Of a stretch of DNA of 64,000 nt, positions 32,924-42,280 are shown piece after piece. How positions within the stretch are numbered: the stretch's first letter is position 1; every line of letters begins with the position of its first letter. The translations under genes and the position numbers were made by a program. A model generated the notes under the pieces. It did no database searches, was not told the DNA's origin, and worked only from the letters and a program-made list of their open reading frames with translations. The stretch is from Methylobacterium goesingense (GTDB lineage: Bacteria > Pseudomonadota > Alphaproteobacteria > Rhizobiales > Beijerinckiaceae), in assembly GCF_022179225.1 (NCBI RefSeq), contig NZ_BPQL01000017.1:44377-108376 (forward strand), read 5' to 3'.

Positions 32924-34549
32924 TCAGGCTGCCCGGCGCTTGGCCTTCTTCTCGCGCCCTTGTCCGGGGGCGCGCTGGCCGGCGCGGGTCCGGTCGAGCA
33001 CGAATTTCGCGTAGTCGTCCATGTCGCCGGCGAAGGGCTTGACCGTCTTGTCGGCCGCCAGCCACAGGCGATCCGCCACCAGCTCCATCAGTGAGCGGTC
33101 GTGGGTGATGAGGATGACCGCCCCGCCGTAATCGTTCAGCGCGTCGAGGAGCGCCCGCCGGCTGTCGATGTCGAGGTGGTTGGTCGGCTCGTCGAGGATG
33201 AGCAGGTGTGGCGCCTGCATCGCCACGAGGTTGAGGAGCAGGCGCGCCCGCTCGCCACCCGAGAGCGCATCCACTGTCGTCTCCTGCTTGTCGAACGCCA
33301 GACCGAAGCTCGCGAGCTTGGCCCGGCGCGCCGATTCGCTATCGTCCGGGCGCTCGCGCCGGATGATTGCGAGCGGCGTGTCCTTCGGGTCGAGGGCCTC
33401 GATCTGGTGCTGGTGGAACCAGCCGACCTGCACCCGGCCCTCGCGCACCATCCGGCCGTCCCGCACCTGGAGCGCGCCCGCCGCCATCTTGGCGAAGGTC
33501 GACTTGCCCGCGCCGTTGACGCCGAGGAGGCCGATGCGGTCGTCGACGTCGAGGGTCAGGTTGAGGTCCCGCAGCACCGGCGCGTCGTCGCCGTACCCGA
33601 TGGTAGCGTCGGTGAGATGCATCAGCGGCGGGGCGAGGGGGCGCTTGGGCGAGGGCAGGTGGAACGGCGCCACATGCTCCTCGATAGTGGTGGCGATCGG
33701 CTCCAGCTTGGCCAGCCGCTTGACGCGGGACTGGGCCTGCGCGGCCTTCGAGGCCTTGGCCTTGAACCGGTCGATGAAGCTCTGGAGATGCGCTCGCTCG
33801 GCTTCCTGCTTCTGCTTGGTCGAGGCTTGCAGGCGGGCCTTCTCGGCCCGGCGCTTCTCGAAATCGTCGTAGCCGCCCGTGTAGAGTTCGAGCTTGCCCC
33901 CGGCCACGTGCAGGATCGCATCGACCGAATTGTTCAGCAATTCGCGGTCGTGGCTGATGATGAGGGCCGAGTGGGGATAGCGCTTCAGCCGCGCCTCCAG
34001 CCAGAGGGCGCCCTCGAGGTCGAGGTAGTTGGTCGGCTCGTCGAGGAGCAGCATGTCGGGCTCGGCGAAGAGGGCGGCGGCCAGCGCCACCCGCATGCGC
34101 CAGCCACCGGAGAACTCCGCCATCGGCCGGGTCAGGTCCTCCACCGAGAAGCCGAGGCCGGCCAGGATCTCGCCGGCCCGCGCGGGCGCCCGGTCGGCGT
34201 CGATCTCGATGAGGCGGCCGTAGATCTCGCCCATGCGCTCCGGCGCGGCGGTCTCGAGTTCGGCGTTCAGCGCCTCGCGCTCCAGGTCCGCCGCCAGGAT
34301 CGTGTCGATCAGGCTGACGGGGGTGGCGGGGTGCTCCTGGTCGACGGAGGCGACGCGGGCGGTCTTGGGCAGCAGGATGGCGCCGCCATCGGGCTGGAGC
34401 TCGCCGAGGATGATCTTGAACAGGGTCGACTTGCCGACGCCGTTGCGGCCGACCAGCCCGACCTTGGCGCCCGGCGGCACGGCCACGCTGGCGTGGTCGA
34501 AGAAGCGCCGACCCCAGGCGCTGAAGGTGAGGTCTTCGATCTGGATCAT
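32924..34549 (-). CDS. ABC-F family ATPase (ribosome-associated, YheS/Uup type)
   Basis: The 541-residue protein has two soluble ABC domains and no membrane segment: Walker A VGRNGVGKST and LGVNGAGKST, signatures FSGGWRMRVALA and LSGGERARLLL, Walker B LLLLDEPTNYLD and LLILDEPTNHLD, and the charged interdomain linker (RRAEKARLQASTKQKQEAERAHLQ). ABC-F proteins act on the ribosome in translation or antibiotic protection. The ATG at 34549 (MIQIEDLTF) matches the family N-terminus, while an upstream GTG lacks a ribosome site. The Lys/Arg-rich tail is common. Confidence 0.9.
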   Translation of the reverse strand: MIQIEDLTFSAWGRRFFDHASVAVPPGAKVGLVGRNGVGKSTLFKIILGELQPDGGAILLPKTARVASVDQEHPATPVSLIDTILAADLEREALNAELETAAPERMGEIYGRLIEIDADRAPARAGEILAGLGFSVEDLTRPMAEFSGGWRMRVALAAALFAEPDMLLLDEPTNYLDLEGALWLEARLKRYPHSALIISHDRELLNNSVDAILHVAGGKLELYTGGYDDFEKRRAEKARLQASTKQKQEAERAHLQSFIDRFKAKASKAAQAQSRVKRLAKLEPIATTIEEHVAPFHLPSPKRPLAPPLMHLTDATIGYGDDAPVLRDLNLTLDVDDRIGLLGVNGAGKSTFAKMAAGALQVRDGRMVREGRVQVGWFHQHQIEALDPKDTPLAIIRRERPDDSESARRAKLASFGLAFDKQETTVDALSGGERARLLLNLVAMQAPHLLILDEPTNHLDIDSRRALLDALNDYGGAVILITHDRSLMELVADRLWLAADKTVKPFAGDMDDYAKFVLDRTRAGQRAPGQGREKKAKRRAA

Positions 34550-34678
34550 ACTGGGGCTCGCCGGAGGCGCGGGCACCGAAACGACCCATACGCGCGACGA
34601 ACTCTACTGCACCGCACCATCCGGCGCGAGGGGGCGGGACGCAACCGGCCCCCTCGTCAAACGCGACCGCGCGTGGCC

Positions 34679-35872
34679 CTACTGAGCGACCGTGACGGAG
34701 GCCTTCACCAGGGGTGCCACCGGCACGCTCTTACGCCAGAACGTACCGGTGCGGCCGCTGGCGTAGCCCGCCTCGTAGAGGCTGCGCATGTAGCCGGTGT
34801 CGAAGCCGCGCGCGTTCGAGGTGCTGGGCGCGGTCTCGTCGATATAGGCGAGGTTGAAGCCGATGCCGTTCGCGCGCGTGAAGGCGTAGGTGGAGGCGAG
34901 GGTGGCGCGGCTGCGGGCACGGCTCGCCGTGGTGAACGAGCGCTCGACGATGGAGAGGGTGTTGTTCTGGGCCAGATCGAATTCCGGCTCCAGGCGCCCG
35001 TTGATGATGACGTAGATGTCGGACTTCGCCCCCGCCTTGAAGCGGCCGTCGCGCAGCAGGAACGATTGCGGAAGCGTGAAGACCGGCGTCACCACGGAGC
35101 CGTCGACATGCATCTCCTGGAAGGTGCGCTGCGCGGCCTGCACGTCGATGAGCTGGGGCGGGAACACCGCCGGGATGCTGGCAGAGGCCGTCAGCACGTC
35201 GGTGAACAGGTCGATCGCCGCAGGCCCGCCGCTGGTGGCGATGGCGCCCATGTTCCAGATCACGGCGCGCTGGGTGTCGAGGTTCGTCGTCACCACGAGG
35301 AGGCGCCGACCCTTGGCGTGCTGGGCCGCGATCGCAGCCAGCAGGTCCGGCGTCACGTAGCGGCGCACGAGGTTGCGCAGGCGCCCATCCCCGAACAGGC
35401 CGGAGCCGAACAGCACGTTGGCGAAGCTCGGCGACTGCACCAGGGTCGAGGCGATGCCGCTGGTGTAGATGTCTTTCAGGTAGGCGTCGTATTCCGGGCC
35501 CACGAAGGCGAAGGGCGCGATGAGCGCACCCGTGGACACGCCGGAGACCAGAGAGAATTCCGGGCGCTTGCCGGATTCGGTCCAGCCGTTGAGGAGGCCG
35601 GCGCCGTAGGCCCCGTCACCGCCGCCGCCCGAGAGTGCGAGGTAGGCGAAGGGCACCCGGCCGTTCTGCGGGCGCGCCGACATTTCCGTGAAGGTCTGTT
35701 CCGAGGCGTCCGCGTAGGCGCGCACCGTCGGGTCCAGCCCCACCGGCACGGCGGCGGCCGCCTCGCCGGCGGTATAGGGGATCCGTGGCGTCGACCCGCA
35801 GGCGGCGAGTTGGCCGGCGAGGAGCAGGGCGACGAGGCCCCGCGACCATCCGAGACGACGCATGTTCGACAT
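34679..35872 (-). CDS. Patatin-like phospholipase lipoprotein
   Basis: The roughly 397-residue protein has a lipoprotein signal (GLVALLLAGQLAACGST, lipobox LAAC), the oxyanion loop GGGGDGAYGAGLLNGW, the nucleophile motif GVSTGAL (GxSxG) and the catalytic aspartate in HVDGSV. It should be a membrane-tethered acyl hydrolase in the outer part of the envelope. ATG 35872 or 35863 both precede the signal sequence. The 35-bp DNA just upstream contains short tandem repeats (see findings). Confidence 0.88.
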   Translation of the reverse strand: MSNMRRLGWSRGLVALLLAGQLAACGSTPRIPYTAGEAAAAVPVGLDPTVRAYADASEQTFTEMSARPQNGRVPFAYLALSGGGGDGAYGAGLLNGWTESGKRPEFSLVSGVSTGALIAPFAFVGPEYDAYLKDIYTSGIASTLVQSPSFANVLFGSGLFGDGRLRNLVRRYVTPDLLAAIAAQHAKGRRLLVVTTNLDTQRAVIWNMGAIATSGGPAAIDLFTDVLTASASIPAVFPPQLIDVQAAQRTFQEMHVDGSVVTPVFTLPQSFLLRDGRFKAGAKSDIYVIINGRLEPEFDLAQNNTLSIVERSFTTASRARSRATLASTYAFTRANGIGFNLAYIDETAPSTSNARGFDTGYMRSLYEAGYASGRTGTFWRKSVPVAPLVKASVTVAQ

Positions 35873-36314
35873 GTCCACTGCCAGGAATTCCACTGCCAAG
35901 AATTCGAATCGAGGAATTCGTACGCCCGCCTGCTTGGAGCGTAGCACGGAAAACGAGCTTGGCCGTTCGTGCGTTCCGGCCACGCTTCACGACGGTGCGG
36001 GATGTGGCGCGCGGGCCACAAACGCCGGCGGTCGCGGGTCGCCGCCCGCCGACATGTGCGACGGATCCGCCGCAGCGTCTGGTTTCAAAGGAGAATGAAC
36101 CAACTGGACGGATCGCCAGTTGACAGGTCCGAACGGCGACGGTTGCGGGTCGCCATCCTCATCCGACATCCCGGTTTGTCACCGCGGGCCTTGTCCCCGT
36201 CGCGCGCCCGCACCCTTGCGTGGGCTGCGCCACCTGCTCGGGGACGGCCTGCGGTCGTGAGCGGCGCGGGCGTGAATCAACATCCGTGCGCGGCACGAGG
36301 AGGAGACGGAGGCG
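35873..36314. other. Intergenic region upstream of the LOV kinase
   Basis: About 440 bp between divergent patatin and LOV-kinase genes. It holds a 15-bp tandem repeat near 35875-35904, a CAACTGG/CCAGTTG inverted repeat (36101-36107 / 36116-36122) and an isolated AAAGGAGA-ATG at about 36095. No separate gene is supported. Confidence 0.4.
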
Positions 36315-37436
36315 ATGGAACGAGACGACGCGTGGCACATGACGGACGACCTGATGGTCGAGGACGGCAAGGGCGATCCCTTCGCCGCCGCCATCCGCGC
36401 GACGCGGATGCCCATGATCGTCACCGACCCGCGCCGAGACGACAACCCCATCGTCTTCGTCAACGACGCCTTCCTGCGCCTCACGGGCTACGAGCGCGAC
36501 GAGATCATGGGCCGCAACTGCCGCTTCCTGCAGGGCCCGGATACCGATCCCAACGCCATCCGTCAGCTGCGCGAGGGGGTGGATGCCCGGCGCGACGTCG
36601 CCCTCGACATCCTGAACTACCGCAAGGACGGCAGCCCGTTCTGGAACGCCCTCTACATGAGCCCGGTCGTCACAAAGGGGGGCGATCTGCACTACTTCTT
36701 CGCATCGCAGCTCGACGTGACGGACCGGGTCGACGCGCAGATGCGGACGCAGAACGAGAAGGAGCATTTCGAGCGCGAGGTCGCCAAGCGGACGCGCGAG
36801 TTGTCAGAGGCCCTGGCGGCCAAGACCATGCTCGTCCACGAGGTCGACCACCGGGTGAAGAACAACCTGCAGATGGTGGCCTCCCTCCTCACGATGCAGA
36901 CCCGGAGCATCACCGACCCGGCCGCGCGCGACGCGATGAAGTCGATGCTGACCCGGGTCGAGGCCCTGGGGACGGTGCATAAGCGCCTCTACCAGTCGCA
37001 CGACGTCGAGCGCTTCGATGTCGCCGAGTTCGCCCGCGAACTCGCCACCGATCTCGTGCGTGGCTCCGGCCGGGCCGGCATCACCCTGCATCTCGACCTG
37101 GAACCCGTGGAGGTGCCGGTGGAGAAGGCTCCGCCGGTGGCGCTGATGATGAACGAACTCATCACCAACGCCCTCAAGCACGCCTTTCCCGACAATCGGC
37201 CCGGCCGCCTCTCGATCACGGTACGGCCGGACGGGCGCCACTTCGCCATCCGGATCGCCGACGACGGCGTCGGCATGCCCCACGACATCGTGGGCGCGCG
37301 CTCCTTCGGCAAGCGCCTGATCGAGAGCCTGGCACGCCAGCTCACGGCCAACATCGCCTGGAAGCCGAACCACCCCGGAACCTCGATCGACCTCCGCCTG
37401 CCGCGGGAATCCTCGGGCGCGAAGGCCGGCCCGTGA
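36315..37436 (+). CDS. LOV-domain (blue-light) histidine kinase, HWE/HisKA_2 type
   Basis: The 373-residue protein has an N-terminal LOV domain (FVNDAFLRLTGYERDEIMGRNCRFLQG; the flavin-binding Cys is residue 69), the ILNYRKDGSPFWN strand and a DIT-like exit (DVTDRVDAQ). The kinase core has its phospho-acceptor His in MLVHEVDHRVKNNL (about 179) and the N-box MMNELITNALKHAFPD. It should photochemically adduct FMN and signal to the response regulator whose GTG overlaps its stop (GTGA). A strong GGAGG sits before the ATG. Confidence 0.92.
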   Translation: MERDDAWHMTDDLMVEDGKGDPFAAAIRATRMPMIVTDPRRDDNPIVFVNDAFLRLTGYERDEIMGRNCRFLQGPDTDPNAIRQLREGVDARRDVALDILNYRKDGSPFWNALYMSPVVTKGGDLHYFFASQLDVTDRVDAQMRTQNEKEHFEREVAKRTRELSEALAAKTMLVHEVDHRVKNNLQMVASLLTMQTRSITDPAARDAMKSMLTRVEALGTVHKRLYQSHDVERFDVAEFARELATDLVRGSGRAGITLHLDLEPVEVPVEKAPPVALMMNELITNALKHAFPDNRPGRLSITVRPDGRHFAIRIADDGVGMPHDIVGARSFGKRLIESLARQLTANIAWKPNHPGTSIDLRLPRESSGAKAGP

Positions 37437-37888
37437 GCGAGCCTCTCCGGGTCCTGATCGCGGAAGACGAGGCACTTATCCTGATGCAGCTCGAATTCCT
37501 CGTCGAGGATGCGGGGCACCGGGTAGTGGGCACCGCCGCGACCTCCGACGAGGCGATCCGCGTCGCCCGGGAGACGCAGCCGGACCTCGTCTTCGTCGAC
37601 CTGCAGCTGCGGGGCGGCTCCTCGGGGATCGACATCGTGCGAGGGCTGCGTGACGATCCCGGCCTGACCCTGGTCTTCGTCACCGCCAACGCCCAGCACA
37701 TCGCGCAGGATCTCGAGGGCGCGGCCGGGGTAATCCCCAAGCCCTACACGGAGGCCGTGGTCTTCGACACGCTCTCGTATTTCGAGGAATGCGTGCGGCG
37801 GCCGCCACCGCGCCAGCCCGTGCCCCTCGGCCTGCGGCTGGCCCCGGCCTACCGGGCCGCCCTCGCGCGCGGCCGGGACGCCGAATAG
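37433..37888 (+). CDS. Single-domain response regulator partnered with the LOV kinase
   Basis: The 151-residue receiver begins VLIAEDEALILMQLEFLVEDAG. The phospho-acceptor Asp is in PDLVFVDLQLRGG (about 56), the switch Thr is in LVFVTAN, and the Lys is in VIPKPYT. It has no DNA-binding or enzymatic output, so it probably acts by protein contact (in related systems such as PhyR/NepR-type stress control or a further phosphorelay). The overlapping GTG start with the kinase stop shows obligatory coupling. A proline-rich tail (RRPPPRQPVPLGLRLAPAYRAAL) is unusual. Confidence 0.9.
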   Translation: MSEPLRVLIAEDEALILMQLEFLVEDAGHRVVGTAATSDEAIRVARETQPDLVFVDLQLRGGSSGIDIVRGLRDDPGLTLVFVTANAQHIAQDLEGAAGVIPKPYTEAVVFDTLSYFEECVRRPPPRQPVPLGLRLAPAYRAALARGRDAE

Positions 37889-37925
37889 GCGAAGCCCCGA
37901 TGCGCGGGGCGCATCGGGGCTTCGC
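37889..37925. terminator. Strong bidirectional hairpin
   Basis: Arms GCGAAGCCCCGATGC (37889-37903) and GCATCGGGGCTTCGC (37911-37925) are exact complements, extended by one G-C pair, with a CGGGG loop. It starts at the base after the receiver stop and lies before the convergent dctA stop. Confidence 0.8.
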
Positions 37926-37934
37926 GTCGGCCCG

Positions 37935-39278
37935 TCAGGCCCGGGCGGCGCCGACCGCGAGGGCATCGACCCCCGTCGGCGCGGTTCCCGCATCGGTGGG
38001 CTCCGCCCCGGTCTCCTCGCCCATCTCGCCCTGCCACTGCGCCACCGCGGCCGTCGCCAGACCGTTGCCCAGCACGTTCGTCACGGTGCGGCCCATGTCG
38101 AGGATCTGGTCGACGCCCATGATGAGCAGGATGCCGGCCGCGGGCAGCCCGAACATCGGCACGGTGGCGGCCACCACCACGAGGGAGGCGCGTGGCACGC
38201 CGGCGATGCCCTTGCTCGTGATCATCATGACGAGGAGCATGGTGAACTGCTCGGCGACGCCGAGATGGATGCCGAAGGCCTGGGCGATGAAGAGGGCGGC
38301 CATCGCCTGATACATCATCGAGCCGTCGAGGTTGAACGAGTAGCCGAGCGGCAGCACGAAGCCGGTGACGCGGGGGCGCACGCCGAACTTCTCCAGCACC
38401 TCGACGGTGCGCGGGAAGGCGGCCTCGCTCGATGCGGTGGAGAAGGCGAGGATCATCGGGGCGCGCAGGAGGTCCAGCAGCCGCACCACCCGGTTGCCCA
38501 GCGCCAGCCAGCCCGCGCCGATCAGGATCACCCAGAGGATGGCGAGGCCGAGGTAGAACGCGCCGATGAACTTGCCGTAGTCGATGAGAACGCCGAGGCC
38601 CTGGACCGTGATCACGGCCGCGATGGCGGCGAAGACGGCGAGCGGCGCGAGCCGCATCACCGCGTCGGTGACGGCGAACATCACCCGGGCCAGCCCGTCG
38701 ATCATGTGCACCATCGGGTCGGCGTAGCGCCGGTCGATCACGCTGAGGCCCGAGCCGAAGAAGATCGAGAAGACCAGGATCTGCAGCACCTCGTTGGTGG
38801 CCATGGCCGAGACGATGCTGGTCGGAAAGACGTGGGTGAGGAAGTCGCGCAAGTTGAGGGAGGCGGCCTTCAGCCCGGTCTGCGCGCCCGCATCCGGCAG
38901 GGGCAGGGCGAGGCCGGCGCCGGGCTGGAACAGGTTCGCGACGAGGAAGCCCAGCGACAGCGACACGATGGAGGCCGTGAGGAACCAGCCCATCGCCATG
39001 GCGGCGACCCGGCCCACCGAGCGCGTGTCGCCGAAGCTCGCGATGCCCGACACGATGGTGGCGAAGACCAGGGGGGCGATGATCATCTTGATCAGCCGCA
39101 GGAAGATGTCCGTGCAGAGGGTGAAGTACCCGGCGATCTCCTTGGCTTCCGCCGGCCCGGCCGCCGTGCCGTGCAGCACGGCGCCGACGGCGATGCCGAG
39201 GATGAGGCCGATGCCGGTGTAGAGGGTCAGGCGGCCGGGCTTCTTGCGGTCGTCCTGTGTTGCTGCGATCTGTGCCAT
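37935..39278 (-). CDS. dctA: C4-dicarboxylate:cation symporter DctA
   Basis: The 447-residue transporter of the DAACS family has the signature regions: hairpin FSTASSEAAFPRTVEVL, NLDGSMMYQAMAALFIAQ and the MMITSKGIAGVPRASLVV segment, with around eight to nine hydrophobic helices. It imports succinate, fumarate or malate (and aspartate) coupled to cations. GGGAGGAACACC before the ATG at 39278 is a strong ribosome site. It lies downstream of aspA on the same strand, separated by repeat-rich DNA. Confidence 0.93.
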   Translation of the reverse strand: MAQIAATQDDRKKPGRLTLYTGIGLILGIAVGAVLHGTAAGPAEAKEIAGYFTLCTDIFLRLIKMIIAPLVFATIVSGIASFGDTRSVGRVAAMAMGWFLTASIVSLSLGFLVANLFQPGAGLALPLPDAGAQTGLKAASLNLRDFLTHVFPTSIVSAMATNEVLQILVFSIFFGSGLSVIDRRYADPMVHMIDGLARVMFAVTDAVMRLAPLAVFAAIAAVITVQGLGVLIDYGKFIGAFYLGLAILWVILIGAGWLALGNRVVRLLDLLRAPMILAFSTASSEAAFPRTVEVLEKFGVRPRVTGFVLPLGYSFNLDGSMMYQAMAALFIAQAFGIHLGVAEQFTMLLVMMITSKGIAGVPRASLVVVAATVPMFGLPAAGILLIMGVDQILDMGRTVTNVLGNGLATAAVAQWQGEMGEETGAEPTDAGTAPTGVDALAVGAARA

Positions 39279-39390
39279 GGTGTTCCTCCCAAAATGGCGA
39301 TGTTGGCGTCCGTGACGGCGCGCGCGGTCAGGGGTTTCGGTATGGGTCATGGCGTGACCCGGATCTCGCGCGAAGGGCCGCGCGGGTTCC

Positions 39391-39572
39391 CCTCTCCCCG
39401 CTTGCGGGGAGAGGATCACAGGCACCCCGTCGTGCCTGCGATGAGCGGAGCGAGGGTGAGGGGGCGATTTCGGAACGGGCTCCTACGGGATAAGCCCGCT
39501 CACCGTCGGCTGCCGCCTCGACGCGCCGACGACGAGGTCGTCGCGTCCCTCTCCCCGCAAGCGGGGCGAGGG
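39391..39572. repeat. Intergenic repeat block bounded by two CTCTCCCCGC palindromes
   Basis: A 24-bp perfect palindrome, CCTCTCCCCGC-TT-GCGGGGAGAGG (39391-39414), and a second copy with one mismatch (39547-39572) bracket 130 bp that includes GATGAGCGGAGCGAGGGTGAGG. This mosaic is typical of dispersed extragenic repeats in Methylobacterium-like genomes. It is between dctA and aspA. Confidence 0.65.
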
Positions 39573-39628
39573 AATGCGCACGCATTGCTGCGGTCCCACC
39601 GGGTCCCTCGTTCCGCGATTGCCCGCCC

Positions 39629-41059
39629 TCAGGCCGCCGCGAAGGCCTGCGGCCGGGTCAGGCGGTCCGGCTGGAGCACGGCGTCGAGCTGCTCCTTGGC
39701 CATCAGGCCCTTCTCGAGCACGAGCTCGTAGACGCCCCGCCCGGTGGCATGCGCCTCCAGGGCGACGGCCGTGGCATTGCGGTAGCCGATATACGGGTTG
39801 AGGGCGGTGACGATGCCGATCGACTGCTCGACGCTGGCGCGCAGGCGCTCGCGGTTGGCGGTGATGCCCCGGACGCAGTGGACGTCGAGGGTGATGCAGG
39901 CCGCGCGCAGGTGCGTGAGGCTGTTGAACAGGCTGTAGGCGATGATCGGCTCGAAGGCGTTGAGCTGGAGCTGGCCGGCCTCGGCCGCGAACGTGATGGT
40001 GACGTCGTTGCCGATCACCTCGAAGGCGACCTGGTTGACCACCTCGGGGATGACCGGATTGACCTTGCCGGGCATGATCGAGGACCCGGCCTGGCGCGCC
40101 GGCAGGTTGATCTCGTTGAAGCCGGCGCGGGGGCCGCTGGAGAGGAGCCGCAGGTCGTTGCAGGTCTTCGAGAGCTTGACGGCGACGCGCTTGAGCACGC
40201 CGGACAATTGCACGAAGGCGCCGCAATCCTGGGTCGCCTCGACGAGGTCCTCGGCCGTCTCCAGGGGAATGCCGGTGATCTCGGACAGCCGCGCGCAGAC
40301 GAGGGCCGCGTAGAGCGGATGCGCGGTGATGCCGGTGCCGATGGCGGTGGCGCCCATGTTGATCTCGCGGATCAGCAGCGCCGCCTCCCCGAGCCGGGCC
40401 TCGTCCTCGCGCAGCATCAGCGCGTAGGTGCCGAATTCCTGGCCGAGCGTCATCGGCACGGCGTCCTGCAACTGGGTGCGGCCCATCTTCAGGATGTCGG
40501 CGAATTCCGTGGATTTGGCCGCGAAGCTGGCGCGAAGGCCCGCCATGGCGTCGATCAGCTGGCGGATGGCGCCGGTGGCGGCGATCTTCAGGGCGGTCGG
40601 GTACACGTCGTTGGTGCTCTGGCCCATGTTGACGTGCTCGTTGGGGTGCAGGTGCTCGTAGGCGCCGCGCGGATGCCCCAGGATCTCCAGCGCCCGGTTG
40701 GCGATGACCTCGTTGGCGTTCATGTTGGTGGAGGTGCCGGCCCCGCCCTGGATCAGGTCCACCACGAACTGCTCGTGCAGGGCGCCGGCGCGGATCTCCT
40801 CGCAGGCCGCCACGATGGCCTCGGTGCGGGTCGGGTCGAGGAGGCCGAGTTCGCGGTTGGCGAGCGCCGCCGCCTGCTTGATCGCCGCGAGTGCGTTGAT
40901 GAGGTCCGGGCAGTCGGCGAGCGTCCGGCCGGTGATCGCGAAGTTCTCGACCGCCCGCAGGGTGTGGACGCCGTAATAGGCTTGCGCCGGCACCTCCCGG
41001 TCGCCCAGGAGGTCGTGCTCGGTGCGGGTGGGGCGGGCGCTGGCGGGAACCTGGGTCAC
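39629..41059 (-). CDS. aspA: Aspartate ammonia-lyase
   Basis: The 476-residue protein carries the fumarase/aspartase signature GSSIMPGKVNP, the TSTNMNANEV loop, HPNEHVNMGQSTNDV and the GRTQLQDAVPMTLGQEF motif. It converts L-aspartate to fumarate and ammonia. The GTG at 41059 has GAGGAGCGACCC upstream. Placed next to dctA and a LysR regulator, it fits use of aspartate/C4-dicarboxylates as carbon or nitrogen source. Confidence 0.93.
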   Translation of the reverse strand: MTQVPASARPTRTEHDLLGDREVPAQAYYGVHTLRAVENFAITGRTLADCPDLINALAAIKQAAALANRELGLLDPTRTEAIVAACEEIRAGALHEQFVVDLIQGGAGTSTNMNANEVIANRALEILGHPRGAYEHLHPNEHVNMGQSTNDVYPTALKIAATGAIRQLIDAMAGLRASFAAKSTEFADILKMGRTQLQDAVPMTLGQEFGTYALMLREDEARLGEAALLIREINMGATAIGTGITAHPLYAALVCARLSEITGIPLETAEDLVEATQDCGAFVQLSGVLKRVAVKLSKTCNDLRLLSSGPRAGFNEINLPARQAGSSIMPGKVNPVIPEVVNQVAFEVIGNDVTITFAAEAGQLQLNAFEPIIAYSLFNSLTHLRAACITLDVHCVRGITANRERLRASVEQSIGIVTALNPYIGYRNATAVALEAHATGRGVYELVLEKGLMAKEQLDAVLQPDRLTRPQAFAAA

Positions 41060-41287
41060 GGGTCGCTCCTCGGGCGTGCGGATGCGATCCGGCACGCGGT
41101 GCTGGTTGAAAACGGGCACGTGGACGCCTCGGCGCGCTGCCGCTGGCGGCCGCACCTCGGGTCTTCGTGAAAGGTCGGATGGACGTCGCCCCCGCACCGC
41201 GGTGCGGGTCGGCCGCGGCTCAGATCGCCGCTGGGGAGGGGATTACGCTCAAGTCGCGCGCACCGCCAATGCTAGTTGCGACCGAGA

Positions 41288-42187
41288 CTATTCTTGAAGT
41301 GCATAGTTTGGTTCGTCGAGGGCCGCCGCTGCCCAAACATGGTCGAGAAAGGGCCGCGCCCGCTCGGCGCTGCGGTAGAGCCGGATCTCCATCAGCATCT
41401 CGGAACTGACCACGTCGAGGGCGCCCGAGGCGATCTCGGCGGCGACCAGACTCACGGGCAGCCAGGCCACGCCATGGCCGGCCAGCGCCATCGAGCGCAG
41501 GGCTTCCGCCATCGAATTCTCGTTGGTGTGGATCGGGTAGGTGACGGGTGCCCCCTCCTTGGACTGGGCAATGGCCGCGAGCAGACCGAGGAACGAACCG
41601 CGCGAATATTGGAGTAGGGGCCGCCGGCCTTCGGAATCCGGGGCGAGGCCGTGGGGAGCGGCCACGGCCACGAGGCTGTCGCGCCCGATGATCCGGTAGG
41701 GGTAGCGCGCCGGGTCGAGGGGCATCGGGATGCCCGGATGGTGATAGGTCAGCAGCAGGTCGTAGCCGCCTTCCACCAGGGCCTGGACGCAGATGTTGAA
41801 GTTGTCGGGGAGGACCCGGCTCGCCATCGGCCCCACCGCCTCGCGGATGCCGTTGAGCCAGCGGGGCAGCACGGACAGGCAGAGGGAGTGGAGCGCCGCG
41901 ATCGTCACCACCGGCAGGCTGGAGCGCTCGCTGCGATTGCGGAAATCCGCGCGGCTCAGGGTGAGGAGGCGCAGCACCTCCTCGGCGGTCTCGAGGAACT
42001 GGCGGCCATCCGACGTGAGGGTGATCGGGTAGGTGCTGCGGTCGAGGAGCACCGTGCCGAGCCAGACCTCCAGGGAGCGGATGCGCCGGCTGAAGGCCGA
42101 TTGCGTCACGGCTCGCAGCTCCGCCGAGCGCGAGAAGCTGCGGGTCTCGGCGAGGCTGAGGAAATCCTCGATCCACTTGAGTTCCAT
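41288..42187 (-). CDS. LysR-family transcriptional regulator
   Basis: The 299-residue protein has an N-terminal winged HTH (MELKWIEDFLSLAETRSFSRSAELRAVTQSAFSRRIRSLEVWLG) and a substrate-binding effector domain. The N-terminus resembles the HypT/YjiE subgroup. It is transcribed in the same direction as aspA and dctA, 230 bp upstream, so it is a candidate regulator of aspartate/C4-dicarboxylate genes, but this is inferred from position. The ATG at 42187 keeps the standard start. Confidence 0.88.
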   Translation of the reverse strand: MELKWIEDFLSLAETRSFSRSAELRAVTQSAFSRRIRSLEVWLGTVLLDRSTYPITLTSDGRQFLETAEEVLRLLTLSRADFRNRSERSSLPVVTIAALHSLCLSVLPRWLNGIREAVGPMASRVLPDNFNICVQALVEGGYDLLLTYHHPGIPMPLDPARYPYRIIGRDSLVAVAAPHGLAPDSEGRRPLLQYSRGSFLGLLAAIAQSKEGAPVTYPIHTNENSMAEALRSMALAGHGVAWLPVSLVAAEIASGALDVVSSEMLMEIRLYRSAERARPFLDHVWAAAALDEPNYALQE

Positions 42188-42280
42188 CGCCGCTCCCACC
42201 GGATCGTAAGATGAGACAGCTTATACGCTTCGCGGGCGCTTGTGCCGGTCTTCGATCCTGCGCGGCGTCCGCGACCCGGT

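Noticed and set aside
33101..35944. Plus-strand frame of about 950 codons opposite the ABC-F and patatin genes
   Set aside because: It spans two real genes on the other strand and the gap between them, and reads as a low-complexity Arg/Glu protein.
36087..36140. AAAGGAGA followed by an ATG (about 36095)
   Set aside because: The ribosome site is good but the reading frame runs out of phase through the LOV kinase with no protein-like composition.
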